From Parvibaculum lavamentivorans DS-1 (lineage in GTDB: Bacteria > Pseudomonadota > Alphaproteobacteria > Parvibaculales > Parvibaculaceae), in NCBI RefSeq assembly GCF_000017565.1, contig NC_009719.1, positions 3,207,001-3,271,000 of the forward strand: a DNA stretch of 64,000 bases, read 5' to 3'. The position numbers were made by a program, and so were the translations under genes. Positions 50,743-59,357 of this stretch are shown here, one piece after another. The notes under the pieces are model-generated. The model was not told the origin of the DNA, ran no database searches, and was given only the letters and a program-made list of their open reading frames with translations. Each line of letters begins with the position of its first letter. Position 1 is the first letter of the stretch.

Positions 50743-51795
50743 ATGCGCGTCTCGGATTTCGATTTCGATCTGCCGGAGGAACTGATCGCGCTCAGGCCCG
50801 CAAGGCCGCGCGACAGTGCCCGGATGCTCGTCATCGGCCCGGCGGAAAACGCGCTTGCCGATAAATCCGTCTCCGACCTGCCGTCTCATCTCCGCGAAGG
50901 CGACATCCTCGTCTTCAACGACACGAAGGTTATCCCCGCGCGCCTTTTCGGCACGAGGCGGCGGGGCGAGGCGTCGGCCCGTATCGAGGTCATGCTCCAC
51001 AAGCGCGAAAGCGCCGATGAATGGCGCGCCTTTCTCCGTCCGGCGAAAAAGCTCAACCTCAGCGAGACGATAGATTTCCCGGGCGGTCTCTCCGCCGCCG
51101 TCGAGGAAAAAGGCGAGGGCGGCGAGGCGGGACTTCGCTTCTCGCTCTCCGGCCCCGCGCTCGATGCCGCCATCGCTGCGGCGGGAGAAATGCCGCTGCC
51201 GCCCTATATCGCCCGCAAGCGCGCGGCGGATGATGAAGACGTTGCCGACTATCAGACGCTCCATGCCGACGAACCGGGCGCCGTCGCCGCGCCCACCGCC
51301 GGCCTCCATTTCACGCCCGCGCTCATGGCTGCCATCGAAGCGCGCGGCGTCTCGACCGTCCGCCTCACGCTCCATGTCGGCGCGGGCACCTTCCTGCCGG
51401 TCACGGCGGAAGACACCGATACCCATAAAATGCATGCGGAGCGCGGCGAGATCACGGAAGCGGAAGCCGCCGCCATCAATGAGGCGCGGGCGAAGGGCGG
51501 CCGCATCGTCGCCGTCGGCACCACCTCACTCCGCCTCCTCGAAAGTGCTGTGGACGAGGCGGGCACTGTCCATCCCTTTCGCGGCGAGACGGATATCTTC
51601 ATCACGCCGGGCTACCGTTTCCGCGCCGTGGACGTCCTCATGACCAATTTCCATCTGCCGCGCTCGACGCTTTTCATGCTCGTCTCGGCGCTCCGGTCGA
51701 CGGAGGAGATGAAGCGTGCCTATGCCCATGCGGTGGCGGAGAAATACCGTTTCTATTCCTATGGCGACGCCTGCCTGATATATGGCGCGTCATGA
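50743..51795 (+). CDS. queA: S-adenosylmethionine:tRNA ribosyltransferase-isomerase
   Basis: Penultimate enzyme of queuosine synthesis: transfers and isomerises ribose from S-adenosylmethionine onto preQ1 in tRNA. The 350 residues begin [18 protein letters not shown], then [37 protein letters not shown] and [16 protein letters not shown], all QueA landmarks. Its stop overlaps tgt by four bases, so the two act and are made together. Confidence 0.97.
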   Translation: MRVSDFDFDLPEELIALRPARPRDSARMLVIGPAENALADKSVSDLPSHLREGDILVFNDTKVIPARLFGTRRRGEASARIEVMLHKRESADEWRAFLRPAKKLNLSETIDFPGGLSAAVEEKGEGGEAGLRFSLSGPALDAAIAAAGEMPLPPYIARKRAADDEDVADYQTLHADEPGAVAAPTAGLHFTPALMAAIEARGVSTVRLTLHVGAGTFLPVTAEDTDTHKMHAERGEITEAEAAAINEARAKGGRIVAVGTTSLRLLESAVDEAGTVHPFRGETDIFITPGYRFRAVDVLMTNFHLPRSTLFMLVSALRSTEEMKRAYAHAVAEKYRFYSYGDACLIYGAS

Positions 51796-52931
51796 GCCAG
51801 TTCAAATTCACCCTCGCCGCCACCGACGGCCGCGCCCGCACCGGCGCCATCGACACGCCGCGTGGGACTATCCGCACGCCCGCCTTCATGCCGGTCGGCA
51901 CCGCCGCCACCGTCAAGGCGCTATATCCCGAGCAGGTCCGCGCCACCGGCGCCGACATCGTGCTCGGCAATACCTATCATCTGATGCTCCGCCCCGGCGC
52001 GGAGGAGATCGCGGCGCTGGGCGGCCTCCATTCCTTCATGAACTGGCCGCATCCGATCCTCACCGATAGCGGCGGCTTCCAGGTCATGTCGCTCTCCAAG
52101 CTCCGCAAGATGACGGAGGAGGGCGTCACCTTCCAGTCGCATCTCGACGGCTCGCGCCATCTCCTCTCGCCCGAGCGCAGCATCGAAATCCAATGCCTGC
52201 TCGGCTCCGACATCCAGATGCAGCTCGACGAATGCACGCCCTTTCCGGCGACGGAGGCGGAAGCGAAGAAGTCGATGGAGCTGTCGCTGCGCTGGGCCGC
52301 GCGCTCCAAATCCGCCTTCGAGGCACAGCCCCACCGCACCGAAGGCATGGCGCTTTTCGGCATCGTGCAGGGCAGCACCTATGAGCCGCTCCGCAAGGCG
52401 TCTGCCGCCGGCCTGCAGGAGATCGGCTTCGACGGTTACTCGGTCGGTGGTCTCGCGGTCGGCGAGGGCCAGGCGGAAATGCTCCGCGTTCTCGATTTCA
52501 CGACCCCCGCGCTTCCCGAAAACAAGCCCCGCTACCTCATGGGCGTCGGCACGCCGGACGACCTCGTGGAATCCGTCGCGCGCGGTATCGACATGTTCGA
52601 TTGCGTGATGCCGACGCGGAATGGCCGCCACGGCCTCGCCTTCACCTCGCGCGGCAAGGTGAACCTGAAGAATGCGCGCCACGCCGCCGACAAGCGCCCC
52701 CTCGACGAGACCAGCACATGCCCCGCCGCGCGCGATTATTCACGCGCCTATCTTCATCACCTCATCAAGTCGGGCGAGATGCTCGGCTCCATGCTGGTGA
52801 GCTGGATCAACGTCCATTACTACCAGTCCCTCATGGCCGGTATGCGCGCCGCCATCGCCGAGCAGCGTTTCGCGGCCTTCGTCGCCGATTTCAAGGCGGC
52901 GCAGGCCGGTGGCGACATCGAGCCCCTTTGA
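51792..52931 (+). CDS. tgt: Queuine tRNA-ribosyltransferase, zinc site largely lost
   Basis: Exchanges guanine 34 for preQ1 in tRNAs with GUN anticodons. The 379 residues have the family body: [11 protein letters not shown] with the catalytic Asp, VGGLAVGEG, and the nucleophile region [18 protein letters not shown]. The structural zinc site of Tgt is normally CxCxxC plus His. Here the aligned residues are Ser308, Cys310, Ala313 and Ile339 ([25 protein letters not shown]), so only one ligand remains. It is coupled to queA and convergent with gcd, three bases apart. Confidence 0.96.
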   Translation: MSQFKFTLAATDGRARTGAIDTPRGTIRTPAFMPVGTAATVKALYPEQVRATGADIVLGNTYHLMLRPGAEEIAALGGLHSFMNWPHPILTDSGGFQVMSLSKLRKMTEEGVTFQSHLDGSRHLLSPERSIEIQCLLGSDIQMQLDECTPFPATEAEAKKSMELSLRWAARSKSAFEAQPHRTEGMALFGIVQGSTYEPLRKASAAGLQEIGFDGYSVGGLAVGEGQAEMLRVLDFTTPALPENKPRYLMGVGTPDDLVESVARGIDMFDCVMPTRNGRHGLAFTSRGKVNLKNARHAADKRPLDETSTCPAARDYSRAYLHHLIKSGEMLGSMLVSWINVHYYQSLMAGMRAAIAEQRFAAFVADFKAAQAGGDIEPL

Positions 52932-52934
52932 GGC

Positions 52935-55496
52935 TCAGTCCTCCGGCAGCGCATAGGCGATCACGTAATCGCCGATTTTCGTTTCCATGAAGTGATGCCC
53001 GCCCGGTGCGATGGCGATGTATTGCCGTCCCTCCACCTCATAGGTGATCGGCGTCGTCTGGCCGCCCGCCGGCAGTTTGGTTTCCCACAGCGTCTCGCCG
53101 GTCGCGATGTCGATGGCGCGGAACTTGTCGTCCGTCGTCGCCGCGATGAAGATCAGCCCGCCCGCCGTCAGCAGCGGTCCGCCATTGTTCGGCGTGCCGA
53201 TGGTGAAGGGCAGCATCGTCGGAATGCCGAAGGGGCCGTTATTCTCGGCGCTGCCGAGCGGCCGGTCCCATATCGTCTTGCCGGTCGCAAGTTCGATGGC
53301 ACGGATATGGCCATAGGGCGGCTTCTTGCAGAGGAGACCCGTCGGCATCCGCCAGCCCGCATTGACATGCACCGCATAGGGCGCGCCTGCCTGCGCGTCG
53401 CCTTCGCCTTCCGCGCGGCTGCTGCTGCTGCCTTTCTCGCCTTCCTCGCCGCCGCCTTCATGAATGCCCTTCAGGCCCATCTCGTCGGCTTCCTCGCGCG
53501 GGATCAGGCGGTTGAAGTTCGGCATGTCGTTGTAATTTGCGATCAGGATGCCGCGCTCCGTGTCGACGGCGACGCTGCCCCAGTCGGAGCCGCCATTATA
53601 TCCCGGATATTGTATGAAGCGCCGGTCGGCGGTCGGCGGTGTGTATTCGCCTTCATAGGATGCGCGGCGGAACTGGATGCGGCACCAAAGCTGGTCGAGC
53701 GGCGTCATGCCCCACATGTCGCTTTCGGTGAGCCTTTCCTTGCTCAGCGTCGCATAGCTCGAATAAGGCTGCGTCGGCGACAGGTTCTCGGGCTCGACGC
53801 CGCCTTGCGGCACCGGCCGCTCCTCGACCGGGAAGAGCGGCGCTCCCGTCGCGCGGTTCAGCACATAGATCGGTCCCTGCTTGCTCGACAGGATCAGCGC
53901 AGGCACCGCGCCATCCTCCGTAGGCAGATCGATCAGCGTTGGCTGCGAGCCGAGATCGTAGTCCCAGACATCGTAATGAACCGTCTGGAAATGCCAGGCA
54001 ACATCGCCGGTCGTCACATCCAGCGCCACAAGCGAAGTGCTGTATTCATTCTCGTAATCGGCCCGGTCGGCGCCCCAGTAATCGACAGAGGAATTGCCCA
54101 TCGGCAGATAAACAAGGCCGAGCGCGCTGTCTCCGGCGGCGATGGTCCACATGTTGGGTGTGCCGCGCGTATAGGTCTCGCCTTCCGGCGGTGCGCCCTT
54201 GCGGTCCGGTCGGCCCATGTCCCATGCCCAGGCGAGTTCGCCGCTCACCGCATCATAGCCGCGGATGACGCCCGATGGCGCGTCTTCAGCCTGCCCGTCC
54301 TTCACCTGCGCGCCGACAACGGCAATGCCGCGCACAATGGTCGGCGGCGAGGTCACGGAATACCAGCCCGGCACCGTCTCGCCGATGCCCTCATTGAGAT
54401 CGACCGTGCCGTTCTCGCCAAAGCCGGGGCAGGGCGCGCCCGTCGCGGCATCGACGGCGATCAGCCGCGCGTCGAGCGTCGCTTCCATGATGCGCGTGGC
54501 GCAGGTCTCGCCGGCAGCCGCCTGCGGCGCCTCGTAATAGGCGACGCCCCGGCAGGTCGCGCCATAGGGAATGGCGGCATCGGGCACTTCCGGGTCGTGG
54601 CGCCAGATTTCCTCGCCGGTTGCCGCGTCCAGCGCCACCATGATGTTCTTCGCGGTGCAGTGATAGAGATTATTGCCGATCTTGAGCGGCGTGTTCTCCG
54701 GCGCATATTCGCCCGCCGCCGCCTCGCTCGGCATGTCGCCGCTGCGATAGGTCCAGACCTCCCGTAGCCGCGACACATTCTCCGGCGTGATCTGCGTCAG
54801 GGGTGAGTGGCGCGTCGCGGCATTCGAGCCGCCATAGGCCGGCCAGTCGGCGCCCGCGCTGAAAATGCGGTCCGCTTCCACCGCAGTGGTGGGCGCCGCC
54901 GTCACTTCAGGCGGCATGTCGATGTTTTCGCCGCCGTTCCCGCCTTCCTCCACCGGCTCCATGCTTTGCTGCCTTTGGCCGCCATTCGCGAAGGCGGGCG
55001 GCGCCACATCGCGCAGCAGCAGCGCCCCGCCAAGACCGAGCAGCACGAGAATGCTCAGCGCCGTGCCGGAGGAGGGGTATCGCCGATCCATCCGGGGTTT
55101 ACGCAGGCCCGGTATCGCGGTGAGCGCCAGCAGAAGCAGCACCGTCGGCGCGACAAGGCGCGGCACTTGCGCCCAAGGCTCGAGGCCCGCTTCCCAGTAA
55201 GCCCAGGCGAGCGTGAAGAGCCATGCAGCGAGATAGGTCCAGAGCCCCGCCATGTCGTGGAACATCATCAGCAGGCCCGCAGCCGTGAGCGCGATGCCGA
55301 CGATGACGTAATACCAGGAGCCGCCAAGCAGAAGCAGCCAGAAGCCGCCGCCCGCGAGCAGCAGCCCCGTCAGCGCGATCACCGCGCCGATAAAGCCGCT
55401 CCACCACCAGCCGAAGCCGCGCCGGGGCTTCTCGGGCACCCACCACTCGTCTTGCGGGCGGCGGGTGGGTTGGCCGGTTTGCGGCATCTCTGTCAT
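52935..55496 (-). CDS. gcd: Membrane-bound PQQ-dependent dehydrogenase (glucose/quinate/shikimate family)
   Basis: Quinoprotein that oxidises a sugar or cyclic alcohol in the periplasm and passes electrons to ubiquinone. The 853-residue protein has about five N-terminal membrane helices (residues 30-135). A long PQQ propeller follows, with ADWPAYGGSNAATRHSPLTQ, TYRSGDMP, the signature WHFQTVHYDVWDYDLGSQP, and a C-terminal GGQTTPITYEV. A Gly/Glu/Ser-rich insert (GGGEEGEKGSSSSRAEGEG) interrupts the propeller. ATG 55496 follows GGGAG. The substrate is not determined by sequence. No pqq synthesis genes are in the window. Confidence 0.92.
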   Translation of the reverse strand: MTEMPQTGQPTRRPQDEWWVPEKPRRGFGWWWSGFIGAVIALTGLLLAGGGFWLLLLGGSWYYVIVGIALTAAGLLMMFHDMAGLWTYLAAWLFTLAWAYWEAGLEPWAQVPRLVAPTVLLLLALTAIPGLRKPRMDRRYPSSGTALSILVLLGLGGALLLRDVAPPAFANGGQRQQSMEPVEEGGNGGENIDMPPEVTAAPTTAVEADRIFSAGADWPAYGGSNAATRHSPLTQITPENVSRLREVWTYRSGDMPSEAAAGEYAPENTPLKIGNNLYHCTAKNIMVALDAATGEEIWRHDPEVPDAAIPYGATCRGVAYYEAPQAAAGETCATRIMEATLDARLIAVDAATGAPCPGFGENGTVDLNEGIGETVPGWYSVTSPPTIVRGIAVVGAQVKDGQAEDAPSGVIRGYDAVSGELAWAWDMGRPDRKGAPPEGETYTRGTPNMWTIAAGDSALGLVYLPMGNSSVDYWGADRADYENEYSTSLVALDVTTGDVAWHFQTVHYDVWDYDLGSQPTLIDLPTEDGAVPALILSSKQGPIYVLNRATGAPLFPVEERPVPQGGVEPENLSPTQPYSSYATLSKERLTESDMWGMTPLDQLWCRIQFRRASYEGEYTPPTADRRFIQYPGYNGGSDWGSVAVDTERGILIANYNDMPNFNRLIPREEADEMGLKGIHEGGGEEGEKGSSSSRAEGEGDAQAGAPYAVHVNAGWRMPTGLLCKKPPYGHIRAIELATGKTIWDRPLGSAENNGPFGIPTMLPFTIGTPNNGGPLLTAGGLIFIAATTDDKFRAIDIATGETLWETKLPAGGQTTPITYEVEGRQYIAIAPGGHHFMETKIGDYVIAYALPED

Positions 55497-55703
55497 GAAA
55501 CTCCCCCATGGATCGAATGAATTTCCCATGAGAGAGAACGGTTCTGCCGCTCAATGGGTTCCATAGGGTTCCATCCGCCGCAGGGGCGGGGACCTTCTTC
55601 GCCATCATGCCGGAAGGGGATTCGCGCAAACATGACCGGCGGGGCTCGGCCGTCATGAAAAATGCGAGAGGACAAAAGGACTTGGCCCGGGCGCCATCCG
55701 GTG

Positions 55704-55731
55704 TTGACCCCATGCAGCGCGCCCCTTAAGT
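55704..55731 (+). promoter_or_regulatory. Probable sigma-70 type promoter of tRNA-Lys
   Basis: TTGACC (55704-55709), a 16-base spacer and TTAAGT (55726-55731). Transcription would start near 55738, about 40 bases before the mature tRNA 5' end. The match to TTGACA is good; the -10 match is moderate. Confidence 0.45.
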
Positions 55732-55776
55732 TCCGCCCACCTTTCGAGGCGCGGCCCCGTTTTCCGCTCCTCCGGC

Positions 55777-55851
55777 GGGCCCTTAGCTCAGCGGTAGAGC
55801 GGCTGACTTTTAATCAGTAGGTCGATGGTTCGATCCCATCAGGGCTCACCA
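55777..55851 (+). tRNA. tRNA-Lys (anticodon TTT), CCA encoded
   Basis: A complete cloverleaf can be drawn. The acceptor GGGCCCT pairs with AGGGCTC (one G-U), the D stem is GCTC/GAGC, and the anticodon stem GCTGA pairs with TCAGT around the loop CTTTTAA with anticodon TTT at 55809-55811. The T arm contains GGTTCGATCC. The discriminator A and an encoded CCA follow (55848-55851). The gene stands alone between gcd and the DUF1993 gene. Confidence 0.96.
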
Positions 55852-55969
55852 CTTTTCGCGTTTTCCGCGCGTTTCCGTCGGTGATGCGGTTGAGTTTTCG
55901 CTCTCGCTGATAGAGCATCCCGCCACCGAAACAAACGCGCCGCCAGGGCGGTGCATCCCGGGGGGAAAC

Positions 55970-56491
55970 ATGTCGCTCTCGCTTTATGAAATTGCCGTTC
56001 CGAACTACCTGCAGACGCTCACCGCCGTCTCCGGCTTCCTGAAAAAGGGCGCCGCCTTCTGCGAGGAGCAGGGCACCAATCCGAACGACATCGTCGCCGC
56101 GCGCGTGATCGACGACATGCTGCCTTTCAGCTTCCAGATCGCCTCCATCGCGCATCATTCCTTCGGTGCCGTCGAGGGCGTCCAGAGCGGTACATTTTCG
56201 CCGCCGAAAGACCCCGGCACGCATGATTATGCGAGCCTGCAGAAGCTGGTCGATGACGCGAAAGCCGGTCTCGAAAAAGTAACGCCGGATGCGCTCGACG
56301 CCTTTCAGGGCAAGGACGTCATCTTCCATCTCGGCAAGCACCAGCTTCCCTTCACGGCGGAAAATTTCCTGCTTTCCTTCTCCTTCCCGAATTTCTATTT
56401 CCACGCCTCCACGGCCTACGACATCCTGCGCGCACGCGGCGTAAAAATCGGCAAGGCGGATTTCATCGGCCCGCTGCGCATGAAGATGTAA
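55970..56491 (+). CDS. DUF1993 family protein
   Basis: A 173-residue helical protein. The opening SLSLYEIAVPNYLQTLTAVS, then DDMLPFSFQIASIAHHS and a C-terminal SFPNFYFHASTAYDILRARG, are the DUF1993 hallmarks. The family resembles DinB-like four-helix proteins and has His residues that could bind metal, but its function is unknown. GGGGGAAAC precedes the ATG. A GFA-family gene follows 17 bases later on the same strand, probably co-transcribed. Confidence 0.85.
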   Translation: MSLSLYEIAVPNYLQTLTAVSGFLKKGAAFCEEQGTNPNDIVAARVIDDMLPFSFQIASIAHHSFGAVEGVQSGTFSPPKDPGTHDYASLQKLVDDAKAGLEKVTPDALDAFQGKDVIFHLGKHQLPFTAENFLLSFSFPNFYFHASTAYDILRARGVKIGKADFIGPLRMKM

Positions 56492-56508
56492 GTTCGACGG
56501 AATAGTTC

Positions 56509-56943
56509 ATGCCCGCAAATCCCTTCAATACCCCGCCGCCCTATGAAGGCGGCTGTGCCTGCGGCGCCGTGCGTTATCGCATCGAGGCGGAGACGATCGG
56601 CTCGCGCGTCTGTCACTGCCGTATCTGTCAGAAGGCGATGGCATCGCCGTTCCTCGCCGTTGCTTCCTTTCCGAAAAAAGCTGTGACGGTCACGGGCGAG
56701 ACCGCGCGCTGGCGCTCGTCCGAGCGGCTCTGGCGTCATTTCTGTCCGAAATGCGGGTCAAGCGTGACGCTCGAACCGCTCGACGGCGACCGTCTCGGCT
56801 TCCCGCTGGCGACGCTCGACGATCCGCAATCCATAAATCCCGAAATGCACATCTGGGTTTCCGCCAAGGTGCCGTGGCTCATGTTGAGCGATGGCCTGCC
56901 GCAATATCCGGAAGGCTCGCCCGAGCCTTACCGGACGGCGTGA
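56509..56943 (+). CDS. GFA family protein, second copy
   Basis: A 144-residue zinc protein of the GFA fold. The cysteines are in GGCACGAVRYRI, VCHCRICQK and FCPKCGSSV, with a C-terminal DPQSINPEMHIWVSAK. It is related to the gene at 12594 but not close to it. It lies 17 bases after the DUF1993 gene. Activity with formaldehyde and glutathione is not implied by family membership. Confidence 0.88.
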   Translation: MPANPFNTPPPYEGGCACGAVRYRIEAETIGSRVCHCRICQKAMASPFLAVASFPKKAVTVTGETARWRSSERLWRHFCPKCGSSVTLEPLDGDRLGFPLATLDDPQSINPEMHIWVSAKVPWLMLSDGLPQYPEGSPEPYRTA

Positions 56944-56981
56944 AAGACGGCGCGCGGATTTCTCCGCGCGCCGCCTTGCCG

Positions 56982-57395
56982 CTATCCCGTCACCTTCAGG
57001 ACCTTGAGCGAACGCCGCTCGCCATAGCGCGAGGTCCATTCAATGGACTGTCCTTCGCGAAGACCGAGAAGGGCGACGCCAACCGGCGAAGCGATGGAAA
57101 CATATCCATCACCGGCTGTGCTTTCCGCCGGAAAAGCAAGCTTCAGCCTTTCCACGCGCTCGCCTCTGGTGTCGAGGGTGAATTCGACGGTGGAATTCAC
57201 CTTCACTACATCGGACGGTACATGCGCCAGCGGCAGCAGCCGGGCGCGGTTGAGTTCGCGGTCGAGAAAGCCCGCGACATGCGGCAGCACGCCGGTCAGG
57301 CCTTCGGCAATATCCGACAGCGCGTCGAATTGCTCTTCCGCCACGACGATCTGCGGAAGATCGTCCACGACAATCGTTTGCATCATTCTTCCCAT
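56982..57395 (-). CDS. GreA/GreB-family (Rnk-like) regulator, downstream member of a pair
   Basis: A 137-residue protein with the GreA C-terminal FKBP-like domain (about 50-135; DGYVSIASPVGVALLGLREGQ matches the Gre S.I.SP...ALLG pattern). Its N-terminal part is too short for the full GreA coiled coil, as in Rnk (regulator of nucleoside diphosphate kinase). It probably binds RNA polymerase. ATG 57395 lies two bases after the stop of the upstream paralogue and follows GGAGG. Confidence 0.82.
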   Translation of the reverse strand: MGRMMQTIVVDDLPQIVVAEEQFDALSDIAEGLTGVLPHVAGFLDRELNRARLLPLAHVPSDVVKVNSTVEFTLDTRGERVERLKLAFPAESTAGDGYVSIASPVGVALLGLREGQSIEWTSRYGERRSLKVLKVTG

Positions 57396-57396
57396 G

Positions 57397-57912
57397 TCAC
57401 GCGGCCTCCGGTCCGGGGTCGTCCGGCAGCTCGTCCTGCTGCCGCGATTTCACGCGGCGGCGGATTTCGGCTTCCGGCTGGTGTTCGATAAGCGCGATCC
57501 TGATTGTCAGTTTCGCGCCGTTGAAAAGCTCCGCCTCGCAGAGATCGCCCGTCGAACGTCCGAGCAAGGCGAGGCCGATCGGCGTCAGCACGCTCAGATA
57601 TTGCCCGTTGGGCGCGTGCCGGTTGTCGAGCTGCAGCAGGCGCCGTTCCAGCATTCGATCCTCGATGCGGTAGCGGACGATGCTGCCAAGTGTCGCAACC
57701 GTCTCCGCTATCTCGTTGCCGGACACAATGCGTGCCTCTTCGAGCTTCGCGCGCACGAAGGGCTGCATCGGGTTCAGAAGGTCGAGCTGCTCGAAGCAGG
57801 CAAGTTCGAGCCGCGCAAAATCATGCCGGGTGAGAAGGGGCCTTTGCTCGGGCGGCGGGGTGGCGGCCAGGATGAGTTGCGGACGGCTCGCGCCGCCCTT
57901 GTGAGTGGACAT
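57397..57912 (-). CDS. GreA/GreB-family (Rnk-like) regulator, upstream member of a pair
   Basis: A 171-residue protein of the same type as its neighbour. After a variable N-terminus it has LTRHDFARLELACFEQLDLL and the Gre-type block YLSVLTPIGLALLGRSTGD, ending in a charged tail. I chose ATG 57912 because CGAGG stands seven bases upstream; an ATG at 57918 leaves no room for that site. The two genes are separated by one base and must be co-translated. Divergence suggests distinct roles. Confidence 0.8.
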   Translation of the reverse strand: MSTHKGGASRPQLILAATPPPEQRPLLTRHDFARLELACFEQLDLLNPMQPFVRAKLEEARIVSGNEIAETVATLGSIVRYRIEDRMLERRLLQLDNRHAPNGQYLSVLTPIGLALLGRSTGDLCEAELFNGAKLTIRIALIEHQPEAEIRRRVKSRQQDELPDDPGPEAA

Positions 57913-58295
57913 GCACATACCTCGTGGCGGCGCGGCTCATGGAGCCTGCCGGCGGAAAGAAAAAATGAAGGTTGAGGTCGGTCCCCGGACGGTGCGCGCA
58001 TGGAAATGCGGCGTCAGCCCGGGGCTAATGTCCCGCGAGCAACGTACCCGGCGTCAGAATAATGCGTGTCTGTGCTTTGCGCATAATGAGGAGAGAGTAA
58101 CCCTTGTCCGCGGATTGTCAAAGCCGGTGCTCCGCGGCATTACAGCCCGCCATTTATGGTTGCCGATTGGTTAACGCTGCCTCACTGCCGCCATATCCGC
58201 CCCGTAAATATGGATGGCACCTCAAAGCGAGACAAAATCGTACATTATTGGTAACCATGTCCCGCTAGCCTGATTACGGAACGTCGGACTTTTGG
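57913..58295. other. Divergent regulatory gap, no gene recognised
   Basis: About 380 bases between the Rnk-like pair (minus) and the HTH-SH3 gene (plus). Composition is less GC-rich toward the right. An inverted repeat CCATAT-N11-ATATGG lies at 58191-58213, and two similar stretches ATTGGTTAAC and ATTGGTAACC flank it. I see no convincing small gene, tRNA or terminator. Confidence 0.5.
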
Positions 58296-59177
58296 ATGAC
58301 CCGTATGGCAGAACACAGACAGGAAATCGGCGAGACGCTGCGCGACGCGCGGCAAGCGGCCGGATTGTCATTGAAGGATATTGCCGACCGGCTCAGGATC
58401 AGGCCGGTCTATCTGCAGGCGATCGAGGCAGGACAGTTCGAGCTGCTGCCGGCATTGCCGCAGACCGTCGGCTTCACGCGCGCCTATGCGAAGTTTCTCG
58501 ATGTCGATGTCGAGAGGCCGCTGTCGCGTCTCGGCGAGGAAGTTCACAAGCATATCGAAAGCGCGGATTATTCCGAGCCGGAGTTGCCCTGGTCGCAGGT
58601 GTCGCGCGCGCGTATCGCTTATGTCGTGACCGGCGCTTTCATCGGCGCGGTTGTTCTTGCCGCGCTGCTGTTCGATTTCGGTGTGCCGCGCGATGAGATC
58701 AACGAAGCCGTTGCCGCAGCCGAAGGTCTTTTCGAGCAGCAACCCCTGCCGATGCGCGAGCCGGTCCGCTCCATGCCCATCGCGAGTGCCGAGCCGCGCG
58801 CGCCTGCCATTCCCGCTCCCGTTGCCATCTCGGCGGCGCCTGCGCCTTCCGCTCCTTCATCCGTGGGCGGATCGTCTCCCGTCACGGCTGAGTTCGCCGC
58901 TCTCCTGTCGCGTCCCGCTGTGGAGGCTACACCCGCTCAAGAAGCCGCCACCGTCGCGCCGATGGAAGACGCGAATGCCTTCGCCATCTCGAACGTCTAT
59001 CTCCGTGCGTCGCCCGGCAATGCGGGCGAGGTGATCGGCGTGCTTGATGCGTGCGAGCCGTTGCGGCTTGTCGGTCAGGATGAGGGTGCGCAGTGGCACC
59101 GGATCGAGCGGGCGGATGGGACCGCCGGCTGGGTCTTCCGCAGATATGTCGGGGACAAGGCCGCCGGTTGCTCGTAA
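58296..59177 (+). CDS. RodZ-like HTH membrane protein with C-terminal SH3 domain
   Basis: A 293-residue protein. An N-terminal HTH_25 domain (IGETLRDARQAAGLSLKDIA, then LRIRPVYLQAIEAGQFELLP and VGFTRAYAKFLDVD) is the RodZ-type cytoplasmic domain. One membrane helix follows (about 107-127), then a Pro/Ala-rich periplasmic linker. It ends in a bacterial SH3 domain (about 225-290; NVYLRASPGNAGEVIGVLDA ... GWVFRRYV). Classical RodZ has a different C-terminal domain, so the cell-shape role is inferred from the N-terminus only. ATG 58305 is an alternative start. Confidence 0.8.
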   Translation: MTRMAEHRQEIGETLRDARQAAGLSLKDIADRLRIRPVYLQAIEAGQFELLPALPQTVGFTRAYAKFLDVDVERPLSRLGEEVHKHIESADYSEPELPWSQVSRARIAYVVTGAFIGAVVLAALLFDFGVPRDEINEAVAAAEGLFEQQPLPMREPVRSMPIASAEPRAPAIPAPVAISAAPAPSAPSSVGGSSPVTAEFAALLSRPAVEATPAQEAATVAPMEDANAFAISNVYLRASPGNAGEVIGVLDACEPLRLVGQDEGAQWHRIERADGTAGWVFRRYVGDKAAGCS

Positions 59178-59261
59178 CGGGCGGGCAGGGGCATTTATCC
59201 CCGTATCGGATTTATCCCCGCCGCTTTCGCGCTGACCGGAGGTGCGTTGCCCGCAATCGCC

Positions 59262-59290
59262 ATGACGGTTTGATGACGGTTTGACGACAG
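59262..59290 (-). promoter_or_regulatory. PHO-box-like triple repeat, second site
   Basis: On the minus strand: CTGTCGT-CAAA-CCGTCAT-CAAA-CCGTCAT, three 7-mers at 11-base spacing, nearly the same as 13226-13254. In that orientation no gene start lies close downstream; the site is between the convergent ends of the HTH-SH3 gene and the carbonic anhydrase gene. Confidence 0.45.
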
Positions 59291-59357
59291 TCGAATCCGG
59301 TACCGGAACGATGGCGGAAAGCCGCGGCTTTTGAATTGTGACAATCGGCGGCTTTGC

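Noticed and set aside
57965-58174. Possible small plus-strand gene starting ATGAAGGTTGAGG in the 57.9-58.3 kb gap
   Set aside because: No ribosome site, no recognisable protein features, and codon use does not look coding.
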